Shown: positions 20,327-31,310, numbered from the stretch's first letter. The stretch is DNA of 64,000 nucleotides from Kalaharituber pfeilii (GCA_015179045.1 WHUZ01000016.1:186001-250000), one strand, 5' to 3'. Numbers and translations: made by a program. Notes: generated by a model from the sequence alone, not told the origin.

Positions 20327-21463
20327 TTTTTTTTTTTTTTTTTTTTTTTTAATTTCATTAATCGCATGCCGCCCTAAGGGCTATGGCGATGTTTAGGTAC
20401 ATGACTATAGACTTGTAAAAAATAAAAAAAATAAAACCTACTCCTCCCCTGCCCATTCCAAGATTTCCGCCAAGTTGGTGTCCTTGTCCGGGTGTCTTAG
20501 TCCATTCGCTCCGTCTTTCATCTTTTTCTTCCATGTCCGACAGTCGTTGGTTATGTGTGTTAGATTTTCTGGGGCTCTCCCGCACCATCTGCACTCTGGT
20601 GAGTCAGCCTTTCCTATGGCGTATCTCCACTCTTTGAGTCCCTTGTTCCCTAGGATTCCGGCCAGGATTGCGATTCTCCGGCGGTTGTCTATGCTTTGGA
20701 GGGGTCGGTAGGAGAGGTGGAGGCGATTCCGTTCGTCGGCCCTGAGGCTTTTGGCTTCCTGTCTTATTCCCGCTTCTGTGATGGTGTCGTCTTCGTATTG
20801 TATTGCCGTGCCTATCTTGGCCGCCTTGTCCGCCCTGGTGTTTCCTTCTATCCCTTTGTGTCCTTTGACCCACATCGCGGCGATGTCTAGGTCTCCCCGG
20901 TTGGGTCGTATCTCCCACTGTCTTCTGACTTCCATGGATGAGCCTTCTACGTTCGGGTCGCCGTTGGCTATCTTCTGGAGTCTGGAGATTGCTGTGCGTG
21001 AGTCGGTGATGACCATTAATTCTCCTTCTTGTTCGAGTGCCTTGCTGATGGCGATCATTTCCCCGTCGTTTACTGTGCATTTGCCTCCCAGGTATATGTA
21101 CTCGTCTTGGCCTCGACAGTGCGTTCCCGCTCCGGTCTGGTTGTCCATTCGGCTCCCGTCGGCGTAGGCGCTCTTCCATCCCTCGTCCTCCTCTTTTGCG
21201 ATGATCTCCTCCCATCTTTCCTTGCTCGTGTCACTGGGTCGGAAGGGAAGATGTGTATCGGGAGGGGTCTCGGTGTGAGAGGTCGCCTCTCAGGTACGTA
21301 GAGTCCGGTATCGGGTCTAGTATCGGTTCGTCGGGGAACCTCAGGGTCCGGGCGTCCACGCGTTCTTTCTCCCCGTGGGTGAATGTTTCTACCGATTCTA
21401 GATTGGCTATCCCTTCCACTATTTCTCTCCTGGTCCCCCACGGAGCGCCGGTGATGTCCCTCA
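20327..21463 (-). mobile_element. LINE-A, 5'-truncated copy
   Basis: Poly(T) 20327-20350, reverse hairpin tail, 3' UTR and coding. Flanks AAGTGTTGAGGATT at both sides (from ~20315 and ~21463), the third use of the TGTTGAGGA target within 4 kb. Confidence 0.9.
20438..21463 (-). pseudogene. LINE-A RNase H region, frameshifted upstream
   Basis: Going along the minus strand: DITGAPWGTRREIVEG and TLRFPDEPILDP, then at least two frame changes between ~21240 and ~21140. A clean stretch follows: NQTGAGTHCRG, NDGEMIAISKAL, ITDSRTAISR, KGHKGIEGNTRADKAA, and finger ECRWCGRAPENLTHI. It ends ILEWAGEE and stop at 20438. Confidence 0.85.
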
Positions 21464-21572
21464 AGTGTTGAGGATTATCATCGTATAGCTTTGATATGCA
21501 ACGCATTGTTTCATCATTGTGCTTGAGGTCTACTTATCTTTACTTCACTATGACAGCCTACTGACATATGCA

Positions 21573-22676
21573 GTATACTTGGAGAAGACTACCGAGGTCG
21601 GGAAAGTGAGGTTCGGAGGATGTTGGTTGAGAGTGGACCAGTATGAATGGGGCAGAGGACGGCAGTAGGAGGACAAGGCCTCCGATCATGCTGACTGGTT
21701 TTTCATCACCCACATCACCAGAGAGAGCCGTGGGCATCTACAGTCACTGGTCAAAAGCCTTGGTGAAAGGGATCTAAGCACCAAGTGGCGACAATGTCCA
21801 TTTGAACAAAAATTGAGATATCTCTACGAGAAGTGACCCAATTAACCTACAACTTGAACTGGTGATAGTAAGTAGTATGATTTATGCTACAGCACAGGAC
21901 GTACTTATAGCACACTGATTGCAGTGTAAAAAGTTATGGAATACTAGGTATTCCATACAAAAACTGTAAATTTTTAGAATGTAATGTATCTTTAGCACCA
22001 CAACTAGATAGACAAACAGGATTTTTTCTATGATAGATACCATCTGAAACTTCATCGTTCCAGTTGTAGAACAGATGTTGGGGTCATATGGCTGCCGAGA
22101 TAAATCACAAACTTCAAAGAACTCCAAGATTGCCAAATTCCCATACAAAATTGTCATTTTAGGGTCAAGTATCGGTGTCTGGAAATAAATAGCTCCACAC
22201 AGAACCTGCAACACAACATAAAAAATATCAAAAATATGAAATAAGATGGACTCAGTATGTATTTTCATAGCAAAATTTACTAGCCCCAAAATATTCTCCT
22301 TGTACAGAACTACACTATTATGCAGAGAGAATTTAGGTAAAAAATGCAAGAATTTGCTCCTGATTTATTGGTCCATATAATTGACTACTACTATTCTCAT
22401 GATTGCTGCATGTGATATGCAAGACTATAGACACGGTGCTATCAATTGCAGGTGCAACTTCTGTAATTGAGCTGTGGATCATGGAGATATGAGCATTTGA
22501 AGTTGCGCAAGCAAGCATTTTAAGGTGTCAAGAAAAGTGGCGTCACCAAGACTTTTGACCAGTGACTGTACATCTTGATTAATTATTTCATTTCCTTTTA
22601 TTTCCTATGTCACTAACTACCTCGCCATAGCCATTAGGGCGGCATGCGAGTACTGATATAAAAAAAAAAAAAAAAA
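21573..22676 (+). mobile_element. Element C copy carrying a nested MITE
   Basis: TSD TGACATATGCA at 21562-21572 and 22677-22687. The left part encodes the end of the element C protein (LEKTTEVGKVRFGG, DQYEWGRGRQ, stop at ~21670). The right end is the LINE-A hairpin tail (22621-22650) plus poly(A). Without the MITE the insert would be ~270 bp. Confidence 0.9.
21740..22568. mobile_element. MITE nested in element C, TA TSD
   Basis: A 26-bp terminal inverted repeat (CAGTCACTGGTCAAAAG then Y-CTTGGTGA, one mismatch) lies at 21740 and ends at 22568. TA flanks both ends (21738-21739, 22569-22570). The 829-bp interior has only non-specific frames. CAGT ends and the TA target point to Tc1/mariner mobilisation. 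Confidence 0.85.
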
Positions 22677-22919
22677 TGACATATGCATTGAAACATGATT
22701 ATGGTCTGTCGTGATGATATGAGAGAGCAGGTTGGCGATACTGTTTTTCATTTCTGTTCAAACTGAGGATTTCTCGTTTTCACAAAAAGTTGTATATATG
22801 TCGCTTGGTGTTCCTGTATCTATTGCAATGCAATAAGCGACGTGCCCAATTCAACAAGTGCAAAGAGATCCGTTGGGACGATCTTCATGTTAGTGAGCGT
22901 CTAGTCACTTTATCTTAAG

Positions 22920-23028
22920 TCATGCACTGAATCTTTATTTTCTTTCCTTTCTCTTTCCTCATTTTCATATCTAACTAATGTCGCCATAGCCCACAGGGCG
23001 AAATGCGAATTAAAAAAAAAAAAAAAAG
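22920..23028 (+). mobile_element. Short LINE-A-tailed insert, ~109 bp
   Basis: A degenerate LINE-A tail (GTCGCCATAGCCCACAGGGCG) and A-run end at 23028. A possible 6-bp TSD GTCACT lies at 22914-22919 and 23029-23034. Contains only 3' UTR-like sequence. Confidence 0.6.
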
Positions 23029-23029
23029 G

Positions 23030-23588
23030 TCACTGCTATGTCGAGGTTGTTGCTAAGTCGGATGTAGTTGGCTGTCAGCCCCATTCGGTAACCCGCTTCG
23101 GCTTAACAATTATCACAATCATCATGAAACGGGTACAGGCATTTACCACTAAGCAGTATTTGGGTTACCGATATAGTCCATTAATGTCTAAAGAAGATCT
23201 CTGATAACTAGGCCGCATTTGCCATGGGTCAATTGGTTGTGACCGATCATGTAAGCTCCAGGTAAATTTCCATTGCTTAAATGTTGTACCAACTTGTATA
23301 ACGAGCCCAAAGAGCCACACATCCCTTGTCATCGCGAACGACTTAATTACTAAAAATACTGTATCGCCGGTCTAATAATGGCAAAACATTCGAGGATTCA
23401 ATAAAGGCGGTAAACAGAAAAAGATTCCCCATGAACAATTAAGCAACCAGACGCCACAATGCCTAGCACATCCCCTGAACAACAGACATATTACATCGTG
23501 CGATAACACAAGTGGTGGTATGTACTATCCGATGATTGTAATACCAGTTACAACACGCCTGTAGGCGAGCACTCCTTTCGTTTGTCAA
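23030..23588. other. 3' flank of the methyltransferase gene
   Basis: No gene or repeat recognised. The sequence is presumably the 3' UTR and intergenic region of the minus-strand gene ending at 23589. Confidence 0.4.
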
Positions 23589-25076
23589 TTAATCTTTTCC
23601 TGACTTTCTTTTCTTCTCAGGCTTTCTACCGTGGACAAACCAACTGAAATCAATGGATTAACTCTTGATGCGTCAAAAAAAATTGAAAATTCATCAGCAT
23701 ACATACCCATGGCAGTAGTACTTTCCAACATTGAAGTCGGCGATGACCTTGGCTGAAAACGCTTTGATCTCATCGTAGGTCCATCCTTCTTTGGTCAGAA
23801 GATGAAGAGCAAATGGTAACGTGCTATCCTTAACCCCTACTTTGGCCCATTTGCCGATTTCTTTGAGCCGTTTGTCTTTTGGCCAGGGTCCCTGTGGCCA
23901 GATGGCGACATGCTCTTTCACATCCACGAATCCTGCCTTTTCCAACCTCTCCCTCATTCCTCTTGCTATCCCCGCCATTGGCCGTCCTTGCTTTTCGGCA
24001 GCCATACCGATGTAGTACATGTATTGCCCGGCCGGAGGTTCGTCTGGACTCTGTCCGAGCCGTGTTCCGTCTGGAAGGAACAATTCACATCCATAATCCT
24101 GGAACTCAATGTAACCTCCTGGCTTTGTTTTTCTGTTTCGGACCGGAATATTAGATGATATGTGAGACAGATGCGATTAGGGTGGACAAACCTGTATGCT
24201 TGAGCCAAGATAGCATCCCAACTACGGAAGGACCCACTAAGTGAGCGGATATGGATATAGTCGAAGAAATCATCATGATAAGTCCAGTCCTCTTCCATAT
24301 CATCGACCTCAAATTTAAGGTTTGGTGGCACCCTGGCTTTGGTGGTTAGTGAAATTCACTGTTGCAGGGACCTGGTGACGGAAAGGCTTACCACTTGGGC
24401 TGGATAGGACTGAGATCATTTCCCAGAACCTGGGACTCAGGGTGCTGACTGGTGGCCAGCATTTCGTTAACGGCAAGAACAAAACCAGAGCACTAGATCA
24501 ACAATTTTTGGAAGCTTACTCCGCAAAATCAATAGCCCATATGCCAGTGCCGGTGCCAACATCTAACACATTTTGCGGCTTGTCTAGCGGTGCTGTATAT
24601 AGCTTTCCACCCAATAGTGAGAGAAAGATGTGGTGATAGATATCCAGGCGATCCTGCTCCATTTCGTCGTTTGGTAGGAAATACTCCGCTTTGGAAAACC
24701 GATCGGAGTGATAGCGACGCCCATTTGCGTAGGTGAAACTGAATACACTGGAGGCTATAGATGTTGTCGAACTGCTTTGGGAACTACCAGGTGTCAGCAG
24801 CCGCGGGCTTTAACATAGGAACATCGCCTATGAAAAGTAGCACTTACGTGCCCAACCCGGATTCAGCAAGGTCGCCATCCGACGTTTCCGCTTCCTATTT
24901 TCCTGCGTTAGTCCACTCCTCCAATTAGTTTGAAATGACGATTCCGGTGCTGCTGCAATTTTCGGACTTACATCAACCTGGACACTGATTGGTTCGGTGC
25001 TAACGCTTAATGGTAGTTCACCGTGTTGCGTAAAATCGAACTGGGGCTCAGCCGCTGCGGCGCTTGATTCCGGCAT
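23589..25076 (-). CDS. LaeA-like SAM-dependent methyltransferase, six exons
   Basis: Exons on the minus strand: 25076-24848, 24754-24520, 24448-24392, 24332-24192, 24132-23707, 23643-23589. They total 1143 nt (380 aa). All junctions are GT-AG (GTAAGT, GTAAGC, GTAAGC, GTTTGT, GTATGT donors), introns are 93/71/59/59/63 nt, and phases agree throughout. An unordered N-terminus (residues 1-75) precedes YHSDRFSKAEYFLPNDE. SAM motif I VLDVGTGTGIWAIDFAD spans exons 2-3. GNDLSPIQP and the acidic loop VDDMEEDW follow, then the post-II motif KPGGYIEFQDYG. The C-terminus KYYCHGWFVHGRKP is diagnostic of fungal LaeA/TAM-type class I methyltransferases. This family includes regulators of secondary metabolism, but most members have no known substrate. 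No cluster genes are adjacent, and the frame appears intact. Confidence 0.9.
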
Positions 25077-26595
25077 GTCTTCAATTCAAAGAGGTCGATT
25101 TAATACCCGTGTTGATTGTTTGAGTTTGTGCTTCCACATCGCGGACCAGCACTTTATTTAAGTTTACGCTCTTTTGCCGATCTACGATCCCTCTGCACTC
25201 CTCAATGGCCCTGGCGACAGTTTGAGGTGGCCAGCCCCACCCGACAGGCTAGCTTTGTCCGGAATTGGCACCGAATACTAGGGTACGTGCCGCAGCCATT
25301 TTTCAAGGCGATGTGCAACAGGGAGGCGGTTTCTTCACTTTCAACGAAATTGCCCGCATGTGGATACTTTTGCTGGAACATGGGGGGCGGGTGCAGCTAC
25401 CACAGTCTTCTGCAAACTGTACTCCAGGGTAGAGGAGAATACTCAGAAGCACTATGCATGTATAATGTGCGCCACCTGACCGGGGGTCAAAAGTGAAGTA
25501 GGTTGACTTTTTGTCGAAAAGTCTACACACAAAAATACGACACACGTAATTTTAACTGCATACAAGTCAATAAATTGTTGCATAATTGTCACCCAACAGC
25601 CATAATAGCAAAGCTAATCTGGCGCACTTCTAATTTATGATAGGACCTGTTCTTTTGTTATTTTATCCCACTCTTCCTGAGGTTTTCCACCTTGTTTGTG
25701 CATTCATCGCGTACTCTACAATAATAATTCTGACATGCTGAACTTGAGTAGTTTCTCGATTGTGAATCTCATGACTGAACTTTTCATTTTGATATTGTAT
25801 GCAGGCTTCAGCAGGTGATTCGAGGCTGTGACAGGGAAATGGAGTTCTGTAAGTTGGTTGAAAAACAAAGAATTAAAGCGTGTTACTCTGTGAAGCGTGT
25901 AGGAAACTACAGAAAATACGTGTAGAATAACAAGTATTACATAACCAACAGGTCAACTCTATCCTAGCAACTATCCCTGTCACATTGTATGCGCTTCTGA
26001 AGACTTACCCTTACCCCCCGAGTACAGCTCGTCACGTTTTGTCATGCTGTGAGTCCACGAGAGCTTGCGCTTCTCCCACCACTAGATTTTTTTATACATA
26101 TACTGTAAGGGAAAGGTAGGATAGATGTTCTGTGAACTGGTCTGAAGTATATCTAGAACCCATACAATCTTTACATAATTTCAATTCTGTACAAAAATAG
26201 GAAGGGAATGAGGGACCATTTTCAACGGGACTAGGATTTTTTCTTGTCTAATAATCTTATCCAATGGTCTTTGATCCACAAAAGAATCCGGGTCAATTTG
26301 AGGTTGAGATGATTGGCTAATGTAGTCTGTGCATAAAACCGAAGATAGGAAGTCGCAACATGCCACTGTATCCTGTGAGTGGGGTAAGAATTTATATCCA
26401 GAGAGTAGAACGTATGTGTCGCATGCATTGTTTGGGATCATGTAATTAAAATCAGACGTCGCTACCTCTTTGCAATAAAACAAAACTTCATGGGGCGATG
26501 CTAGTGGAAAGCTAAGGGGCCCATGCGCCGCGCAAAGACATATTGATGTCAAAGAACTGATTCAGAGCACCCAACCATAAACCACAGTCAGATTA
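25077..26595. other. Intergenic, no gene recognised
   Basis: 5' flank of the methyltransferase, then AT-rich sequence. Open frames at 25116-25496 (+) and 26181-26552 (-, 123 codons) have no recognisable motif or codon pattern, and I do not support them as genes. Confidence 0.4.
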
Positions 26596-27327
26596 GTGGT
26601 TATCAGTTATGCGTTACGTTACGTTACGTTAGGTAACCCATGTCAATCAACTAAGCCTAAGTGAGAGGGGAGTAGCTGATTTCCCCCATGTAACTCACGT
26701 TACCGTTCCATATCGTCACATCCGTAACATCACCATGCCCCGCACCTCGTTTCAACTTTCCAGCATCCAAATAACTAGTCTCTCAATTTCGTCGTTTGTC
26801 CATGCAAGGTTACTAGTTTGCTTGCTCATGGGAGTAGCAGAGCACGGAGTAGCAGAGCGTGAAGTAGCAGCGTGTGAACTTGCTGCTGTTGTAGCGGACA
26901 TTTGCTGACTCATGGTGATAGAAGCTAGCGAGCTCTCAGTAGATTTTTTTTTTTTTTTTTTTTTTTATTCACGTAACCCCGCATACAGGCTACCAGCCTA
27001 TGGCAGGGGACTCTCAGTAGATTAATATGCTCATGAAATGGTAGATTAAAGACGTGTCATGCATATGCATCTGTTGTTCAAATCTTGCTGATTTAGGTAA
27101 AAAACTAGTCAGAAACCCCTGAGCTTAGCCGAAAACAGGTTGCATATCCTTGTCGTTACCCAGAGTTACGTGAAGTTATGGCGGTTACGCGACGATTTGG
27201 CAACGTGATCACCGTTACGTCGCGTAACGAAAATCGGTGGTTTCAGGTAACGAAACCAGCCAATCAGAGCATTTGCTTATGTCATGTCACCTAACGTAAC
27301 GTAACGTAACGCATAACTGATAACCAC
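26596..27327. mobile_element. MITE with perfect 39-bp TIR containing GTTAC repeats, TA TSD
   Basis: 26596-26634 and 27289-27327 are exact reverse complements, starting GTGGTTATCAG and running into (GTTAC)n. TA lies on both sides (26594-26595, 27328-27329). Additional GTTACG motifs sit subterminally. No coding capacity. A 66-bp hairpin-only LINE-B insert plus its TSD copy occupies the middle; before it the element was ~654 bp. Confidence 0.9.
26945..27010 (-). mobile_element. Hairpin-only LINE-B tail insert, 66 bp
   Basis: T-run and reverse LINE-B tail (CACGTAACCCCGCATACAGG, ending at CCTATGGCAGGGGA). Perfect 12-bp TSD CTCTCAGTAGAT at 26933-26944 and 27011-27022. Contains no sequence upstream of the structured tail. 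Confidence 0.95.
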
Positions 27328-27329
27328 TA

Positions 27330-29270
27330 TTATCTCTCAGTTTTTCTTCACGACTGCATGTTTGGTAATTCAAAGAAAAGGTTAGTGTAATGTAACTCAA
27401 AGGCGCCAGGTAAGAAAAAGAAGTGCGTTGTCGTTTTCATGCGATTCGTGTAACCATAATAATCGACAGTCATGCACCAGCAGGCGAAACTGGGTGCCTT
27501 CCCCTAAGGATTTACGTGAAATTCAAACCCTGGTCCGTATCCCTGTTTTATTGTTTGGTAGAGCGTTCGCAACAATTTTTTGAAAGAGGGTACCCCCCCA
27601 CCTCTTTCAAAATACTCACTTTTCAACAATAAACAATGAATTACAAAACGTTAGTTAGAGTACACTACTGCTGAAGTAGCATAGTTTATAATAACTATAC
27701 CATATAGAGGATATTTAAATTCACATTTGCATCATTTGTACGTATCCTGCTTGCATATGTACTATCTAGTAATGCCTCCAGCAAAGAATTTTTACTCCAA
27801 GAGTTTAGTCTTCGTTACTCTTTCGCTTTTTAGATACATTGATACCTGACTGCTACCTAGTACTTGCCGGCAGAACTTTACTACTGTTTCTTAAGACCTA
27901 GTAGTCCCTCTTGGTGCTTGAGAACTCATGTTGTCTTTCGTGGTGAGATTGACAGCTTGTTGGCTGACTCATAATTTCTGCATTTAAGGTGTAAATCCTG
28001 CAGCATAACAAAAAGTTTTCTAGATTCATTATTTACTCACGTCCAAGTGCTTAGCGAAACTACCTCCTGCTTGTAGTGGAAATGTACCCTAGTAAAATTT
28101 GGTTTGAAATTCATATAAAACCTTAGGGAGATAACAGAGGAAAGACTGGAACTACTGAGTAATTCCCAGTAGTTGAACCCGCTATTCCGGTAGATCAGTA
28201 AAACAAGGTAATTTTTTGAGACCTATCAAGTTTGCCGTTATTGATCACTTGTGTTGCCATTCTCGGCTTGTATTCGCGGTTATCTTCTGCGCCCCGCTCG
28301 GAAGCACGGAGCTTGAAAAATGATTTGCCATCCGGCAGGTTTGTAGTTCGGATTCTGCATTTTCTTGCATGAAGCTTGAAAGGCAGCTGCTGTTAAACCA
28401 TATATTACGAGCTAATGCGGTGGGATACAATTTACTGATTCTTGCAGAATATTATTGAACAAGCATCCAAAACGGCCCTACCTATTTATACATGAAGAAC
28501 TACTTTCATACCCAACTAGACAATTTGATGCGGTATGTAGCGCATAGTAGCGGATTCAGACGGTAAAGCATGAAATCATAGAAACGTCAGTCTATATCGT
28601 GGCCGATGGCAACTCGGGTGTACATAGCCTAATTCCAACAGCAGTCGATTCTCCTATCCGAACTATGCACCTGCTCGTAAGCATCCTTGCGTATGTGTGT
28701 GGCACCTTAGCTAGACCCTAGTTACTAGATTGACCTTCATTGCTACGGACTGGCGGAACGGAAGATTCTTTGGTTGCGACGAACGTGCCTACGTAAGCGC
28801 GGAGATATGGTGCCGGTACAGGGGAGTAAAGCCAGCAGACTTTTCCGTGGATGTGATACCATGCCGTCGCTAAAGTGGGGGCGCCATGTACATCGTAAAA
28901 TTCCGCGAATAAGAGCCTCCCACTATCTTATTACGACACCTGTGCAAGAAGCACGCGTGAGGGTCATGCTACTAAGGTATCTTCCACGAGGTATGATCTC
29001 TAAGTGTGTGCTTTAGCACCCTTACGGCTAATAACTTCCAGGCACATACACGTAATCCATATGTCAATTCAAGTTACTGCTACATATTCAGCGCATACTA
29101 GCTTTGTCCAAACGGGAGTTTCAGCATCTTTCATCCAGTTATTACACGAGCCAGCATCACCTGAACTCTGCGAAAACGTGTTTTTCTAGATCGGATTAGC
29201 TGATTGATCTCCTGATAGGCTGATACGATGAATGAACTGGATGTCTACGAACGACACGGTAGTAGGAGGC
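27330..29270. other. Intergenic, nothing recognised
   Basis: No frame above 80 codons has a protein-like pattern. No repeat ends, tRNA or LINE tail seen. It could hold decayed elements beyond recognition by eye. Confidence 0.4.
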
Positions 29271-29278
29271 GCGCCTAA

Positions 29279-29337
29279 TTTTTTTTTTTTTTTTTTTTAA
29301 TATCATTACTCACCTGCCGCCTGGTAGGCTATGGTGA
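29279..29337 (-). mobile_element. Hairpin-only LINE-A tail insert, 59 bp, with compensatory changes
   Basis: Perfect 8-bp TSD GCGCCTAA (29271-29278, 29338-29345). The insert is poly(T) plus a reverse tail. In sense orientation the stem reads CTCAC..GCCT/AGGC..GTGAG instead of CTCGC..GCCC/GGGC..GCGAG, so two base pairs have changed together. Confidence 0.95.
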
Positions 29338-29714
29338 GCGCCTAAGTCACTATAACCGGGCTGATGCGGGCGCGAACCCCGTAGGTCACGTAGGTTATAT
29401 GTTGTAGCTCGATAACACACACACGATCAGATTAAGTCCGAGGGCATGGGAGATGTCAGAGATGACAAGTCTAGCAGCAACTGGCATACGAAGAGTGTCC
29501 GTTGTACATAGTCTTCGTCTTTTATCTTTCCTGTCATCATTCATTCATCGTCCCATTCGTGTTTATTTTCGTTACCTACAACCTTTCTACAGTTATACCC
29601 TCTTAATATTTGTGCCTGTACTTCATATACGATCGAACAACACCTGCTTACACTCATTGATCTCTTCTACTCACTACGTGATACTGCCTTGACTTCCTCT
29701 TTTGCCCAACGACC

Positions 29715-29826
29715 TCCGGGTGCCCTGCCATGGCGAACAGCTGCACGCGCGAGCATCTGGGAGTTAATATATAGAGAGTCCGAGGCATACTCTACCTGCG
29801 AGGGAGTAATATGATGGCTTAGCATA
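29715..29826. repeat. Truncated LINE-B tail and dispersed repeat block
   Basis: CCCTGCCATGGCGAACAGCTG at ~29722 is the start of a LINE-B tail that is cut off before its poly(A). It is followed by GTTAATATATAGAGAGTCC and CATACTCTACCTGCG, an inverted match to 3122-3165. Confidence 0.6.
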
Positions 29827-29834
29827 CCATGGCG

Positions 29835-30747
29835 CAATGAATCCAACAGGCCAGGCCGGCCGACCAGGCCGCCTGGCCTGGCCTGACAGGCCGTGATCTG
29901 CATTGGACTGAAACCGCCTGGGCCGGTCCAGGCCGGTATTCTCAGTGGCCTGGACCGGCCTGATCCACATGAATCAGGCCAACCAGGCCAGTCCAGGCCA
30001 ACCAGGCCGGTCCAGGCCATTCAGGCCGGTTCAGGCCACTCAGGCCGGTTCAGGCCATTCAGGCCGGTTCAGGCCAATTAAACGAATCACTCCACAGCTA
30101 AGGCTAGCATTTACCAGATTGTTTGAGTATTAAATGAGTAGAATCTCCCATATGTCTAGAATTTTAAACAGCAGCCGTCTACGACTTTTGTCAAGTATGT
30201 ATCACACTTTGTATTCAAGTATATATACTAAGAAATATTTTAGAAATGATGGACCTTCCAGGTAATACAACAGACTGGACTCAATTCTTCGATGATGATA
30301 CCTGATGCGCAACTGTCAATTACTGATAGTGGAAATATCCAGGACTATTAAAATCTAATTCACCTGGGTTAAATTCCAAAATCGCTTGAATTTACGTAAA
30401 TGGCCTGGTCGGCCTGGACTGGCCTGGTCGGCCTGGACTGGCCTGAATGGTCTGGACCGGCCTGGTTGGTCTGGACCGGCCTGGTTGGTCTGGGCCAGCC
30501 TGAATGGTCTGGACCGGCCTGGTTGGTCTGGACCGGCCTGGTTGGTCTGTGCCAGCCTGAATGGTCTGGACCGGCCTGGTTGGTCTGGACCGGCCTGATT
30601 GGCCTGGACCGACCTGAATGGCCTGGACCGGCCTGATTGGCCTGGACCGGCCTGATTGTTCAGGCCAGGCCAGGCCCAGAATTTCACGGTCCAGGCCAGT
30701 CCAGGCCTCCGGTTGGCCTGGCCTGGCCTGGCCTGTTGGATTCATTG
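29835..30747. mobile_element. hAT-like non-autonomous element with GGCCTG subterminal arrays
   Basis: Ends CAATGAATCCAACAGGCC / inverse are perfect inverted repeats, flanked by the 8-bp direct repeat CCATGGCG (29827-29834, 30748-30755). An 8-bp TSD is the hallmark of hAT transposons. Both subterminal regions (29855-30078; 30402-30730, inverted) consist of degenerate repeats of GGCCTGGACCGGCCTGAAT-type units. The ~320-bp centre is AT-rich and non-coding. Long frames through the arrays (up to 119 codons) are repeat artefacts. Confidence 0.8.
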
Positions 30748-30787
30748 CCATGGCGGCAGAAGGAAGCTGATTACTAGTACGTGTGGA

Positions 30788-30915
30788 CGTCTAATTCCAC
30801 CTTCGTTGAGGTATTTCTAAGGGTTTCAGGAGTCCATATGGTGCATGGCAAACAGGTTTGATATGGGAGCAGGTGTCACAGTTCCGGATGTCGCGGGCTA
30901 TAGTTGTACGGGTGC
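30788..30915 (-). pseudogene. Ty3/gypsy integrase fragment
   Basis: The minus strand encodes ARDIRNCDTCSHIKP and APYGLLKPLEIPQRRW. These are the second half of the integrase zinc-binding (HHCC) domain and the conserved linker into the catalytic core of Ty3/gypsy pol. Only ~42 codons remain. It is joined, head to head, to an RNase H fragment in the other orientation across the insert at 30921-31080. Confidence 0.8.
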
Positions 30916-30920
30916 TAAGC

Positions 30921-31080
30921 GAAACACATGTAGTTAGGATGGGTTTGTTAGGCTTGGGGTTTTTAGGCGGAGTCTTCAGTCGTTTAGTCATTTTAACCTT
31001 TCAATTTTTATATAGCACAGTATCGCCATAGCCCATAGGGCGGCAAGCGATTAATGATATAAAAAAAAAAAAAAAAAAAA
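30921..31080 (+). mobile_element. LINE-A-tailed insert, 160 bp
   Basis: LINE-A hairpin tail at 31022-31060 plus 20 A. Perfect 12-bp TSD CGGGTGCTAAGC at 30909-30920 and 31081-31092. The 100 bp upstream of the tail is non-coding, presumably LINE-A or element C 3' UTR. Confidence 0.9.
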
Positions 31081-31310
31081 CGGGTGCTAAGCATAGCATC
31101 AAAGTCTACACAGACCATGACAACCTCCGGATGTTCAACACAATTAAAAAGCTATCTCGCCGTCAAGCACGATGGGTAGAAAAACTCGCACCATTCGACT
31201 ACACCATCATCTACCGAAAAGGAAAAGCAAATGCAAAGCAGATGCCTTATCCAGATGTGGTGACCACGCCCTGAAGAAGGGGAGTGGACAGCAAGATCAG
31301 CAAGAAACCA
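31081..31310 (+). pseudogene. Ty3/gypsy RNase H fragment
   Basis: Reads KVYTDHDNLRMFNTIKKLS and RRQARWVEKLAPFDYTIIY, then KADALSR after a 1-bp frameshift near 31220. This is the end of the RT-RNase H domain of Ty3/gypsy pol (motif TDH.NL, RQARW, DALSR). It breaks off at ~31328, where the LINE-B fragment of the duplicated segment begins. Confidence 0.85.

Noticed and set aside
25116..25496. 126-codon plus-strand frame next to the methyltransferase
   Set aside because: No domain and no splice or codon support. Likely chance.
30355..30751. Several 70-119-codon frames on both strands
   Set aside because: They translate the GGCCTG array of the hAT-like element. All frames are open because the repeat lacks stops.
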